A stretch of DNA of 64,000 bases from Liolophura sinensis (GCF_032854445.1 NC_088295.1:43883385-43947384), one strand, 5' to 3'; positions 25,801 through 36,484 are shown, counted from the stretch's first letter. The notes: generated from the letters alone by a model not told the origin. Numbers and translations are program-made.

Positions 25801-28800
25801 CTTCATAACTTTTCTTCCCTATTGTCTTGCATCTTGCAATTGACCAAGGATTTATGAAGTTTTGTTTAAGTAGCCTCTTTTGGCAAAAGGTAGTTACTTC
25901 CACTTGGTTCTGAACTCATCTGAATAGTGCCCTTTTTCCAGCACCCCCATAACTAAATCCCTTGTGTTGCCCTTGTGATTTTAACCATTATGATACGTTT
26001 AAACTGTATTTGCAGCATATTGATCCTAATAAGGCATGCTCTATCATGTTTTATTCCTTACCCAACATAGTTGATGGAGGAGATGTAGCATTTCTGTTTT
26101 TTCATATGCCTGGTTAAACTTTTTTCTTATAGTGCTGTTATACCACAGTCTACTGGCCTAACCTTTGTCGAACTGATATTGTGAATTCAACAGTTTTAGT
26201 GCATATCTGTTAACTTAGCAAGGAATTTTATTGAATTATGATAATGGGCATTAATATTTTTTGATGTGAAGGTGGAATTAATCTCAGATTTTGTACTGAC
26301 ATCATCAAAGGAGGTTACATTACAAATGCATAAATTTTGATGCATACATTTAACATGCTACCGTAGTTTATTAACCTTTTCGACCAGCTGAGCAGAACTC
26401 GTGGCCGGAATGCTCGACGGAAAGTGAACAAAACAGGGTCGGGCTGTACAAGAATCTGATGGTTCTCACCCATATGACTACAGACAATATAGAAAGTCGG
26501 CACGTGTTAACTGATCAGAGATGTGCGTGGATACACTCTCGCCAGTGAAAGGGCGGTGTAGGCTTTGAGCGGTCAGTTAGAGTCACATGCAAGGCAAAAA
26601 TGTAGGCCTTTTGCTCAGGTGATTTCCCGAGCCACATTGTCTTTTGCATATTATCATTTGTTCGCTACAGGATGTGAATCTGTTTAATTACACAACTTAA
26701 GTTATTATATAAGTTCATCTGTAAAAGTTTGTAAAGCTAACCAACAACACACATGCAGGTTACTGAGACACTAAATTTCTTCTCAGACCTCGGTCTTTAA
26801 TAACACGTGAGGATGATTAGTTATCTGTTGCATGTAGTCTGATTGACCCACCATAATCGGTCCAACTCATGGTCTGGCACTCATCTGGGGCTTGAAGCCT
26901 GCTGGTCAAAAAGGTCAACGAATATGGTCCAATCATGTTATTACTGGTTTTTTGACACACGAGTAGGATAGTAATTTACCTTACTGAGCAGTGGAAGAAA
27001 ATTATCGGCTTATTCATTTGGCTAGTTTAAGGTGAGATTTATTGAGTGATTTCCCCTTCAATTTTGGGGTGTGCTCTATTTATATAAGAATGTCATGCCT
27101 CTTATGAGCGACAAACAACGGGATAGGGAGTTTGCTTTGCCTACTCATACTGTGTTGGTTCAATTCAATACAACATTGTCCTGCTGTGTTGTAGAGGGTT
27201 GCGCATTGTGTGGAAAAGACAACATCTTCAGTATATACATTTACTTTTCTAAAGTTGATTTTGTTCAAGCAAAGAATTAAACTAGCATGAGACGCATTTT
27301 TATGTAAAAAGTAGGTTATACATTTATATTAGTATGTGTTGTCAGTATTTGTTAGCCAGTACTTTATCTTACAGATTAACGTTAAAATTTGCAAAGGTTT
27401 GTTGAAGTTGTATGATTGAAGTTCTATGAAGCTATTTTTTTGTTTCAGGTTGTTTCAATGCGACCAGTACAAATTGTACCGGTGAAGGAATTGTAAACTC
27501 GTGTGGTAAGTAGAATGAGAAGTACAGTTTTAAAAAAAAACTGTCACATTTCACACAAGCTTTGTTTTTGAATGTTTATAGTTGTCAAGAAGGAAATCAA
27601 CTGTTGTTTATGTTGACATGTAGTTAGGACTGTAAGGTTTTTATTTTTCCAATAGGTACTGAGATGCTTGATACTTTGTGTTGTCATTTCATTACAACTG
27701 CGCGTATCCAAACAAAGGCTCTGCCACATGTGTGTATCATATCAATGTTACAGTTAGAGGCAGGAATGAGGTATGGAAAAGATTTGCTACAATATTAGGC
27801 TGAAGTATAAATATGGGGAAATGTTGCTACAATTTGACGCAGGAGTTTAAAAATAGGAAACGTTTACCACAACATCAGACACCATCTGGCTGTTGTTGTA
27901 GTAATGTTGAAAGTGAAAGTGTAAGGCCTATCGCTGATAAGCAGAAAAGCTTGGAAATAAATATACATGGAAAGATATTTAGTAAATTTGTCTCTTCTTC
28001 TGCTTCTTTTTAGTCAGTACATGTGAAAATATGACTGAAGTCCAGTGCTGTAGGCATTCAGATATATGTGGATGGTGTGGGGAAACTGAACAAAGTAAGT
28101 GTGTGATATATGGACCTAATGCAGGCAGTGCACTTGTCAATAATTTCCTAAGTACTGGTAGAAAATAAGGTCGTATTTTTTGTTTGCAAGCTGTTTCCTT
28201 GTTCATCCATGCTATTGTCCAACTATGGTTAATTGGAAAAGAAAAAGTTTGTTGCGTGTGATTGGAGGTTTTAAAGTGACTTAAATTAAATACAGTCAAA
28301 AAGCTTAATTTTTACAATATCTGTACCTGTTCTTAAGCCTTGGCCTTTGACTGGCCCTTGTGATGACTAAACATGGCTGGCTTTGCAAAATAGCTGTTAG
28401 CTCAGAGATAGATCATGAAGAAGGCCTTCAGTGACAGCTACTGGAATTTGTTTTTGTCAAAGATATTCTCTATTTAGGTCCAGTTAATTGGTGAAATATC
28501 AAAGTAAGTTGTTATTAAAGTAAAGGTAACAGTGTGTTTTCCAATCCATGAAGATGCAGTTTCTCAGAGATCAAGATGCACTCAGTACTGAAAATTAACT
28601 GTAACTGTGATGTTTCGCAGCCCGTGTTTGGCAATTAGGCCTCTTGTTAAATGAATGGGCCATGTTAAGGGGTAGAATGTCAAAAAATTTGACCAACTCA
28701 CTGATTGACCTGTCAGCTGGCATACCAAGCCACTTATAGAGCTAGTTGTCACAGCTAACAATAACTTCTCTGCTGTTTTATGAAAAAGGTAATAACTGTT

Positions 28801-29965
28801 TGACAGTGGTTTGCTGCCCTTGCTTTATACTAGCAAAGAAAAATGAAACGTCTCACCAATTCAGTCGCAGTGGTGGCACATGGGAAGATCTGTTGGCAAC
28901 CCGTGGGTGGTAGTGGGTTTCATCACACCATAATGCTGCCGTTGTATAAATATAGTATTCTTGAGTATGGCATGAAACGCCAGTGAAATAACTAAATGAA
29001 TATAACAATATGTCATGTATTATGTTGCCAGACTGCTATAACAGAACAGGGACAGAGTGTACTAAGGAAGGGGCAAAAAATCTTTGTCGTAAGTACATGC
29101 AAATTTAGCAGTATATCTGTTGAAGTTAAAGTGTATATGCAGTGATAATTTCTGTATTAGTTGTGATACATTGTGTGCATTTCTTCATGTAAACATTTGT
29201 GTGACAGCTAATGGCCAACATCTAGACCGTTCTTGTGTTTTTGAGAAACTGAATTGTCATGCAGTGAACTGCTATAATTGTGGTGCAGCGAACGACAATC
29301 AGTCTGGTGCAGTAAATGACAATTACTGTGTCTTAGCTAATTCAAAACAACATACTTATCAACAATCAAACTGTTGATGAAGACCTGTGTTTATTTGTTC
29401 ACTGATATCCACTTTGACCCTTGAGATGATGTGTTCCTCCAGCCCTGCTCCTAAGGCATGGCTTGGTGGCAGTTGTACTTAAGTAGTCTCTGAATCAAAA
29501 TAACATACTAATTAAATAAACCACACTAATTTCATGGATGTTCTCATCAACTATTTACCCAGGTGTACTGTGAGTTCAGCAGTTTTATCACCGGTAGTTC
29601 ATGAAAAATTTCACGAGATCATAGGTGATCATAATATGTAATGGAAAAAGAATCATTGAATTAAGCGGCTAACGTAACAAAGCAGCTCTGTATTCGATTT
29701 TATGAAGACCCTGTGTTTGAATATCATTTTTCAACTTCCTACAGTTACCACGACGCCAGCACCAACAACAACAACAACAGCCGCAACAACAACAGCCGCA
29801 ACAACAACAACAACAGCAGCACCCACTGCAGCACCAGTAGGGCAGCACTTTGATGCAGCTTCGTTCATCGGAGGAATTGCTCTCACTGTTGGCATTTTCG
29901 GTATTGCTGTCTTTGGATACAAGTATTATTCAGCGAAAAAAGATGCGAATTACCACACCTTGTAG
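13891..29965 (+). CDS. CD164-like: CD164/endolyn-like sialomucin with tandem cysteine-rich modules
   Basis: Exons: 13891-13957 (signal peptide), 15813-15917, 18040-18087, 20151-20234, 20552-20614, 21443-21529, 22866-22922, 23286-23372, 24734-24793, 25206-25295, 27449-27505, 28014-28094, 29032-29088, 29208-29306 (less certain) and 29745-29965. Every junction is phase 1 and the sum is 420 codons plus stop. Residues 1-22 are a signal peptide. Then two exon types alternate: type A, Cys-x6/7-CysCys-x2/5-Cys-Gly-Trp-Cys, and type B, Cys-x6/7-Cys-x5/8-Cys, with many Asn-x-Ser/Thr sites. Together A and B look like PSI-type modules, six full and one half. Residues 348-380 are a Thr/Ala mucin stalk. 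The end, FDAASFIGGI, a membrane helix and NYHTL, is diagnostic of the MGC-24/CD164 family; YHTL is a YxxO lysosome/endosome sorting signal. Vertebrate CD164 is near 200 residues, so this is an expanded form. A role in adhesion and lysosomal trafficking is by homology. Confidence 0.88.
14068..14190 (-). mobile_element. SINE family A fragment, diverged
   Basis: Minus-strand GACTGGTGTTTTAGCC, TTTACGATGAAGGCCAGCA, TTATGGTGGG and CGACCATCCGCAGGTT. An old 5'-truncated copy in CD164-like intron 1. Confidence 0.75.
15963..16165 (+). mobile_element. TIR element, TTCTTCAACCTTTTTGCA family, short copy
   Basis: Left end CTTCCTCAACCTTTTTGTG, right end GCAAAAAGGTTGAAGAATTACAG, an inverted pair. The interior shares GACAAAACTACATTGG and the GCTTCACA phrase with copies at 46183-46322, 53560 and 56605-56740. 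It lies in the CD164-like intron between the exons at 15813 and 18040, just before the candidate alternative exon. Confidence 0.7.
16331..16391 (+). CDS. Candidate alternative exon of the CD164-like gene
   Basis: After a TTTTCCAG acceptor the frame reads SGTCHVPTRGVLSWKSF and ends phase 1 before a GTGAAA donor. It cannot follow exon 15813-15917 in phase. It does follow an earlier donor of that exon (after 15895, CAAG then GTAGAG), giving CGWCK joined to SGTCHVPTR, a very PSI-like continuation. The choice adds 13 residues net and keeps the phase into exon 18040. A later donor at 16424 would create a stop codon. Transcript evidence is needed to choose. Confidence 0.4.
17848..17920. repeat. TATATA/TGTATATA simple repeat
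   Basis: AT-rich dinucleotide tract in the CD164-like intron upstream of exon 18040. Confidence 0.9.
18480..20075. mobile_element. Large foldback (inverted-repeat) element
   Basis: The left arm, about 18480-18805, is repeated in reverse complement at about 19755-20075. Matching landmarks include GGTTTCAGTTG, TTCTAGATCTT, CACATTTAA and GGCAGTGCAACAAC (left), and their complements GTTGTTGCACTGCC, TTAAATGTG and AAGATCTAGAAACAAC (right). Arms of about 320 bases flank about 950 bases with no convincing open frame. The whole element fills most of the intron between exons 18040-18087 and 20151-20234, and its right arm ends about 75 bases before the latter. Confidence 0.8.
20937..21258 (+). mobile_element. 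SINE family B, full-length
   Basis: Body with ACGACTGGTTGACCC, CAGTATAATGGCTCAG, AAGTCGTCTCAGTG, GCACTAGATAAAA and CATATGACTGCAAAATTG; tail GCGTTAAACCCCAAGCACTC followed by ACTC repeats. A 13-base target-site duplication with one mismatch flanks it (TCATTATTCTTGA at 20924-20936, TCATTATCCTTGA at 21259-21271). It lies in the CD164-like intron before exon 21443. Confidence 0.9.
21842..22104 (+). mobile_element. SINE family A, full-length reference copy
   Basis: tRNA-like head with an A-box-like TGGCTCAGTCGGTTAGCG and a B-box-like GAATTCAAGTCCAG, central GTTTTCCCCGGGCTGTGCC, CCACCATAATCCTGGC, then GAGTACGGCATAAAGCACCA and four AAAT-type repeats. Flanked by CAAACAAGCAG (21831-21841) and CATACAAGCAG (22105-22115), a target-site duplication matching at 10 of 11 positions. 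RNA polymerase III transcription and LINE-driven mobilisation are inferred from the head and tail. Confidence 0.92.
22530..22735 (-). mobile_element. TIR element, CTGTAAATCTTCAACC subfamily
   Basis: Ends CCCTAATTCTTCAACA and GGTTGAAAATTTACAGTAG are inverted. The interior, with CTGCAACCAATATTTTGAAAC and CATCATTTTCATAA, matches the reverse complement of 25362-25579. Non-coding. Confidence 0.75.
22768..22832 (+). mobile_element. SINE family A tail fragment
   Basis: Only CATATAAGTGAAATATTC, TTGAGTACGGCTTAAAACAC and an A-rich tail remain, about 34 bases before CD164-like exon 22866. Confidence 0.8.
24421..24676. repeat. 57-bp minisatellite
   Basis: About four and a half copies of a 57-base unit containing GAGGTATCATGCGCGC, AAGGTGTGTGGTATGCC and ATGCTGTGAGGTATG. 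The period is divisible by three, so frames stay open and one reads Cys-rich (CGMPCCEVCP). It ends 57 bases before CD164-like exon 24734. Confidence 0.95.
25362..25579 (+). mobile_element. TIR element, CTGTAAATCTTCAACC subfamily
   Basis: Left end TACTGTAAATCTTCAAC and right end GTTGAAGAATTAGGGCAGTA are inverted over at least 25 bases with mismatches. Same family as 22530-22735 in the other orientation. It lies in the intron after CD164-like exon 25206. Confidence 0.78.
26365..26935. mobile_element. Possible TIR element
   Basis: TTAACCTTTTCGACCAGC near 26370 is the imperfect reverse complement of GCTGGTCAAAAAGGTCAACG near 26900. Between them is GC-richer sequence with no open frame I recognise. 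It lies in the intron between CD164-like exons 25206 and 27449. Confidence 0.4.
27172..27230 (+). pseudogene. Relic type-A exon of the CD164-like gene
   Basis: The frame reads LSCCVVEGCALCGKDNIFS before a GTATAT donor, matching the second half of a type A module (CysCys-x4-Cys-x2-Cys, then GKD as in exons 21443 and 23286). The first Cys and a proper upstream acceptor are missing. An internal acceptor (TTGTAG at 27189-27194) would give a 36-base phase 1 micro-exon. More likely dead than used. Confidence 0.5.
28850..29000 (+). mobile_element. SINE family A, head truncated
   Basis: Diverged copy with CTCACCAATTCAGTCGC, CACCATAATGCTGCCG, TTCTTGAGTATGGCATGAAA and an A-rich tail. It ends about 35 bases before CD164-like exon 29032. 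Confidence 0.8.
29208..29306 (+). CDS. Candidate seventh type-A exon, atypical
   Basis: Acceptor GTGACAG, then a frame with Cys-x6-Cys-x4-Cys-x2-Cys, the type A spacing but without the CysCys pair and with Tyr-Asn in place of the usual Gly-Trp. It is phase 1 at both ends, so the protein stays in frame with or without it. The donor (GGTGCAGT) is weak. A short direct duplication of GGTGCAG-AA-GACAAT overlaps its end. Confidence 0.45.
29745..29965 (+). CDS. CD164-like last coding exon: mucin stalk, membrane helix, YHTL tail
   Basis: Encodes about 30 residues almost entirely Thr, Ala and Pro (heavy O-glycosylation expected), then GQHFDAASFIGGI, about 20 hydrophobic residues, a short basic cytosolic tail and the terminal Tyr-His-Thr-Leu directly before TAG. 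The FDAASFIGGI and NYHTL segments match the vertebrate CD164 C-terminus almost exactly and are the basis of the family call. Confidence 0.93.
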
Positions 29966-30300
29966 ACAGACCTAAACTGAAACTAAATCTAGCATTCAGC
30001 TAATCATACTATCCTAATAGAGGTTACCAGTATTCAACTTGGCCTATCATAACCACTTAGTAATCCATAGAACAGAGACCAAAAACCTTTTAATTTAAGT
30101 TGTTAAAGGGTCTTCAAGTAATATTAACACAAACAGATGTGTGTCTTGTATAATACTACCCAGTATAGGCCTACAAGTGTGAAATTGTTACAGTTTCTGA
30201 AATGCCTTTGCAAGAAACGTCTTTATATTTTGTGGTAGATATTAATGTTGTATGGATAAAAGTTAAGTATACCTTTATCTATTGACATTAAATATATATG
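29966..30300 (+). other. Probable 3' UTR of the CD164-like gene
   Basis: Sequence directly after the stop codon. ATTAAA at 30287-30292 is a plausible poly(A) signal. Vertebrate CD164 messages have long 3' UTRs, so the true end may lie further right. Not testable from sequence alone. Confidence 0.4.
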
Positions 30301-31526
30301 CAGTTGATCATACATACCTAAATCATTTGTCTGCATAAAAGTCAAAGCTTTGTCATTTAAATACTACAGCAGTTGGTACACATGTACTGGCCAGGCTGCA
30401 TTGGCTGACTATTTCTAAATCTTGCTATATTCTGCACAGGCCATTCTTAGCCCAAGCATATTTGGCCTAAGCCATCCTACATCAAGACATGTAGTGGCAA
30501 GCACAGACGTTTTACGAAGTTTTTTTCTCCACCATCCTTTAAAGACGTTTGAGTTTATCCTTAAAGGACAACTTTAGTAGGCCTCTAGACCTCTTGAGGT
30601 GATACAAAATTCTGCACGCAAGGGGGGAGTTTCCTCAGAACAAATGAAACCATTTGTCAATCTGTCCAAGTAGTAAGTTTTATGACAAAGATTTGTCATA
30701 GTGTTATCGTGTTAACTGCCGGTAAAATGGTTTTCTACAATTTTACCCGTTTACATGAATTGTATTGTGTCAAAACTGTTGGAAGTTTACTTTTAGCAGG
30801 TGTGATGTAAATTTTTGTCATGGCCTTAACGATGCCTTTAATCAGGTGGAATTTGTGGTTGCGCAAGTCTGTTGGGTACAGCTCACAGAGCTTACGAGAA
30901 GTATATTTCATGTAATGCAACATCTCGCTTCTCAACGTGAATTTAATTCAAAACGATCGGACTGACGCATGAGCACGAGTCTGTCCAATAGTGGGATTTT
31001 GCCTTACATGTCTGATACGCCGCTCATGATCAGCGGTAGCTCAGTAGTGTTAGTACGGTTTGTCATTTTCCTATCAGTGTTCAGTAGGGTGCATGATATG
31101 GCTGTTGCTGAGAAAAAGGCGTTAATGTGTAAAGAGCGGTAAAGGAAATACCCGTCTGTAACATCTGTATGAAGTATACGTACAGATTTTTGTGCGACAT
31201 TTCAATTGAGAATGATTTTTGCAAGAGTTCAACTTAAATACCACCTGCTTTTATGCCGCTCCAGAAAAAAAGTCTTACAAAGTGGTATATTTTTTTTGCT
31301 AGCGAGTGTATTTTAATAACAATGTTTTGCATGTTAAGATTGCTGATATTTTAAGGAATGCAATTTGAATACAGGCTTTTGTAATAGATTAGAAAATAAG
31401 CTGTTTTTCAGCATAAACACTTTGATAATGTTGGAACATTTACTGATCAAATATTAGGTATACTCAAGTTTTTTCCACAACTTGTTGATATTGTCTCCTG
31501 TTTCAAACAGGATAATTCACTCAACG

Positions 31527-31592
31527 ATGGCCCCCATCGAATAAGTGAAATATTCTTGAGTATGGCGTAAAACAACAATAAAATAAATAATT
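31527..31592 (+). mobile_element. SINE family A tail fragment
   Basis: AATAAGTGAAATATTCTTGA, GTATGGCGTAAAACAACAAT and AAATAAATAA only. Confidence 0.8.
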
Positions 31593-31802
31593 CACTGAAC
31601 AATGACACCTATTACTCCGAGTTTCATGTGTAACAAAAAAATGTTTTAATCTGTGTTTTAGAGCTTGGCAGAATGAAAATTTTGAAGCAGGGAATAATCA
31701 GGTTTGGTTTTAGGAGATGACATTTATGGAGCTATTATTATCATGCGCTTTGTATTGTTTGATTGTAAAGACCGTGAGTACATAATATAGAGGATGTACT
31801 TT

Positions 31803-31855
31803 TCCATAGTAGTTACAATCTGCTTAGCCTATGATCGTTTTGTGGAACAGGGCCC
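31803..31855. mobile_element. Half copy of the GTTCCACAAA foldback family
   Basis: CATAGTAGTTACAATCTGCTTAG, then GATCGTTTTGTGGAACAGG, equals the right end of the element at 35343-35458. No matching left end. Confidence 0.55.
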
Positions 31856-32364
31856 ACCTCATATCTCCACATTTAACATTTGGAAACTTTTTAACCGCCT
31901 TTTTGTTCTAGTACATCTGAGAATTTGTCTTCCATTTTTTTTTTTTCAATACGTGTGAATAATCCCAATATATGTTCAAATTGTTGTTGACAAAAAAAAA
32001 ATTTTTTTTGTTTTGTTTTGAGTGTATGGTAAACAGCATGACATGAAGTCTTAAAGAATTGGAGGACTTTATAAATGTTGAAAAAAAAATTATTTGGGCT
32101 TGGACTTTTAGCAAGAAGTAAAAACATTACTTTCATTATATGTGTGATTATATGTGCCCAGAAAGTGAGTTTCCATGGAAATAGTGTTGTGGCGTCTTCA
32201 CATTTTTAAGCTCTTTCTGATTATTTGAAGACCGTTATGTGTACATATAATATATATATATGTATTCTTTGTTTGTAAATGGAGAGAAAAAAATGAATGC
32301 CGTGCCACAGGAAGGTCCTTCAAGAACAATGGAAAGAAAAGAGATTATATATATATCTGCATAT

Positions 32365-32575
32365 GTAAGCTGAAACTAGGTGCCTGAAATGTTTAAGAAC
32401 ACACCAGTGGAGAAAGTAGCAAGACCATATTTATATGTTATATAACACTGGACTCCTCGGTGAACTGACCCTGGTCCCACTGGATTATATAACATGCACA
32501 CTATGGGTCTTGCTACTTTCTCCTGATGGATGTTTTCAAAAATGACGGGTACCTATTTTCAGTCTCGTGTATATT
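32365..32575. mobile_element. Foldback element (long palindrome)
   Basis: GAGAAAGTAGCAAGACC and a TTATATAAC block near 32410-32446 are mirrored by GTTATATAATCC-type sequence and GGTCTTGCTACTTTCTCC near 32483-32525. The outer parts (CTGAAACTAGGTGCCTG against GGTACCTATTTTCAG) also pair. About 210 bases in total. Confidence 0.75.
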
Positions 32576-35342
32576 AGTCAGTATTGTACATATGTATGTT
32601 GATCATCATCTTGTTTTTGTGCTGTGATGTTTTATCACCAGAAGGAGATCAAACCCATCTTAAGATGGAAAAAAAAAATTGTACAGTGTTTAGCATTGAT
32701 ATTGGTGGCTGGATCTTAGTGGTTATGGGTTTTCCAAGTTGAGTTCTTTCTCGTTGTTTTATAATGTTGACTGCTTGTTGATTAAATTGTGTTTATATGA
32801 TGAAGATGTACAAGTGCTGAGCCACAGCAAACATGTTAGCATTGTTTTTTACCAAGCCAGAGACAATGGCATTTAATAGTTACATGCAGTGAGTATGTTT
32901 TGAGAAAGTACATGTAGTATTTTGTAGTTCAGCCAGTTTATAGCGGTCCAATTACCTTTTGGGGAGTATATTGTGGGGTTTTTTGTTTTGTTTTGTTTTT
33001 TTCATATTAGGTACTGTAAATTGCTATTTTTTTTTTTCTTTTAACTTTACTTATCATTCCTATGTTAATCAGAAGTGCTTTGAAAGGTCTTCCCGTGATA
33101 TTTAGTTTTATATTACCAGTAAATGTACGCTTTATTCCTGGTTTCAGTACGGTAAATGACCTAAAGTTTCGCCCTGGGACTGGGAAAGTGTATCCCAGGA
33201 TTCATTGTGTTAGTTGTGGCTGTTACTGACTGAGTTCAGCAGGAGAGCATCAGTGGGGGGGGGGGGGTCAGGGGATTATATGGACAGTTCAAGAATGTAA
33301 TAAACAAGGGCACGCATCACTGAGCAGTTAGTCTTTGCTCTTACCACCTACAGTTTGTTTTCCTCAATTTTAATCATAAGAGATTTTAGTACATGCACTT
33401 CACAACAGTTTGATTATGATTGTCAAGTTTTGTTACCATTATTTTGTGATAAATGGGAATTTGGGAGAAAACTCTTAGTGTTGAGATTAAGCATGACTAC
33501 CTCACACATATGGGGTGTCATGTCAAGTATCCGTTTTTAAACTGCAGGGCTTTCCGTATACAGAGCTGTAGCAGAATTTAGCATTCGTAGAATTAATATA
33601 TTCAAACTAGGCTTACCAGCAGACAAGATGAAGACGTGAAATTGTGATCAAAGTGACACCTACACTCGTGCGTTTATACCACTGCAGCTAAACATTTCTT
33701 GTTCATTCTGACATAATTTGAAAGACTCAACTTCCACCCATATTTCGTAAATATAAATACATTTGTACACAAATTCGTTCCATAATGAGGCCTCTGACTC
33801 TCAGCAGGCAAACGTTCACCAGACAACCGTTCACCAGACAACAGATAGTGTGAGGTGACTTCCATGTAGGCCCAACCCGAATAATGGGTTCGTCTAAAGT
33901 GTACATTTTGCATGTACATTCCTTGTTGGTTTGGTCATGCTTTGGAACAGTGTTAGAATTTAAAAGTTTGTAATACACATCGCCTGTCTTAATACTTTCT
34001 TCAGTTTCATTCATGGGTATATTTAGAGATGTACATGTAGGCCAACGAGTCCGATGACCTGCACACCTCACTGTCAGTGACTTGACCCCATGCGGTGAGG
34101 ATTAGCAGCCAGAGCTGCCAAGTGCTGTGCAGCACAACAAAACGGACAGGGGGATAATCATTCTCTTCTGTCATCTTGCCGCCAACTCAGACTGTGCACA
34201 AGTACACGACAGTAACTCACGTGCGAAACTTTAAGGTCATTTAGTGTAGTCGAAAATGTACATGTGTGTGCAACAGTTCTTGTTCAGGGAGTGTGATATC
34301 TCAACCTTTAAAACTCAACACATCAGCATTTAATGTCTTGCAAACCTCTCTGGACAAGTTTCACACAATCTTGACGTGAGAAAATTGCACTATATTTTTT
34401 TATACGTTACCATTCCATTGTTAAAAGTTTAAATTCTATGGTTAGACTGATTTTGTTGTGGATGGCTCTTTGAAGACTGGAGGAAATCAACATAAAAGTG
34501 ATGAGTTTCATGTTGCTGGTCATTTCAGAAGCAACGTGGTTTGATTTTGTTGTGGAAGACTTACCGAAGATAGGAGGGCATGAACTTGGGTGTAAATCAC
34601 TTAAAGTAGCGTGCCATTCATAGCGGGGTAAAGAAAACTACACCACAGGTTTTCTGAATTTAAAAGTTGATGGAAAACCGATTTATGTTAGTCTTACGAC
34701 ATTTGTAGTGTAGCTCAAATAACACTTTTGAGTAAAACTAACGCTACGCTTACATGTACATGGAGTGAATTTAAAATGAGTATTGAGCGTCTAATTTATA
34801 CACTCAATAGTAGAGCAGAAGCTTAGTAGTGTTAGAACTTATCTTCAACAGAAGATTGAGTGTATTAACTTCAAATGAAATGGCAATTTAACAGTATCCT
34901 TAAAACTTTGTTTTCTTTTGTTACCTCTGTCTCTTCATATATGCATTTGTACAATCAAATTGTGAAGGTCTTTAGCTAAGGTGCCAGATCTTTTGTATTA
35001 TGTATTTTATGGCTTTCACTTCTGAATACTTTACCATTCTCCACACATTTTTCTTGTAGTTCCTTGTTTATGGTCAGATACTACCTGAACTAGAAAATAA
35101 CTAGAATTTCTGGTTTCAAATATCAGATAGGATGTCTTGGCAAAATAAGTAAAGAAACAAAATAACAAAAACTGTAACTGATTGAGTTTTTCCTTTCACA
35201 AAACTTGAAGTTCATCTAACCTCAAACAATACAGGATGTAACGGTTTTATACATTTTATGCAAGTCTGGATTTTGAACCCAATAGTTCATTACATAAAGT
35301 GACCTTGAGGAACACTGGTTACAGATCTGGTCAGTTGGTCCA

Positions 35343-35458
35343 TGTTCCACAAAATGATCATATGCAAAGGTAATTGCAACTACCATGGCAACACGTTAAA
35401 TATGCAAACGTAGTCATAGTAGTTATAATTAATTTAGTCTATGGCTGTTCTGTGGAAC
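35343..35458. mobile_element. Foldback MITE-like element, GTTCCACAAA family
   Basis: Left TGTTCCACAAAATGATCATA and GGTAATTGCAACTACCATG are mirrored by GTAGTTATAATTAATTTAG and CTATGGCTGTTCTGTGGAAC at the right. About 116 bases, no coding capacity. Confidence 0.7.
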
Positions 35459-35849
35459 GCTAATGGCCACCATTTCCTTGAGGATGGAATTTCATACTTG
35501 ATCTGAGTCTTTTCTTTCTCAAATGACATTTTATGTGGTACAAGTGCATGATCATCGGTTTCCATTTAGATGCTTTACCTGAGAAAATGGGGTTTGTTAT
35601 TGAGGAAAAATGTTTAACTTATTTCCTTAAGCTCTTTTTATTGTAAACCTTGTGATGTCTGTTGGCAATCATTTTAGGACTGTTTCAGTATATACTCTAT
35701 TTATTCATGCAAAGTAAAGGTATATTATTTGAAAAAAAAAATCTTGGTTTGTTGTATTTTATGGAGAAAAAATGAAAAAAAAGAATGCAGTGTCACCTAA
35801 TTACAGGAGTGAGATTCAAAATCACATTGAATGTTATGCACGGGTAGGA

Positions 35850-36378
35850 AGGGGGCTCCGTAGCCTAGTACGTGGTTAACTCGAAACAATGACCTAGGAG
35901 CTCATGGTGACTTCCTCTCGTACGGTCCACTTCGGTAACAATAGATCCAGGATCAATCCTAGGTAGAGGAAGTGGTGTTCAGCATGAAGGGGATAGTCCA
36001 ACGACTGGTTGACCCGTATCAGTATAATGGCTCAGGGGGGGCGGCTTACTTGCCTAAGTCATCTCAGTGAAGCAGCACTAGATAAAAGAGTGGTGGAAAT
36101 CCGTCCTGCAACAAGGAGGCACATTACATGCACTCTAAGAATTCCTTCGTCGTCATATGACTGAAAAATTGTCGCGAACAACGTTAAACCCCAAGCACTC
36201 AAGCACTCGCTCCTCTCGTACATGGGAAGGTCTGATAGCAACCTTCAGATGATCATCAGTTTCCTCTGAGCTCTGCCTGGTTTCCCCATGTCATCATGCT
36301 AACCGCCACTGTTTAAGCGAAGTAGGCCTACTGGTGTTCTTGAGTACGGCATAAAGCTCTGTTCAAATAAACAGTTGT
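35850..36378 (+). mobile_element. SINE family A interrupted by SINE family B
   Basis: A diverged family A head (GGCTCCGTAGCCTAG, GACCTAGGAGCTC) is cut at 35923. A family B copy occupies 35924-36210 and ends in CAAGCACTCAAGCACTCGC. Family A resumes at 36211 and runs to CTTGAGTACGGCATAAAGC. TCCTCTCGTAC is present at 35913-35923 and 36211-36221, an 11-base perfect target-site duplication made from family A sequence. Confidence 0.9.
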
Positions 36379-36484
36379 AAATAGTATAGTATCCAATATA
36401 ATGACATAAGAAATGAACGATTATGGTTTACCATTTAGTGATTCATTAAAGTGAACTCTTATAATGTTACAGGTTATGGTTTCT

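Noticed and set aside
29731-29922. Antisense Val/Ala-rich open frame
   Set aside because: It is the complement of the CD164-like mucin stalk codons.
33674-34071. 114-residue minus-strand open frame
   Set aside because: No recognisable domain, overlaps another open frame in a different phase, and has internal short repeats (CGTTCACCAGACAA). Insufficient support.
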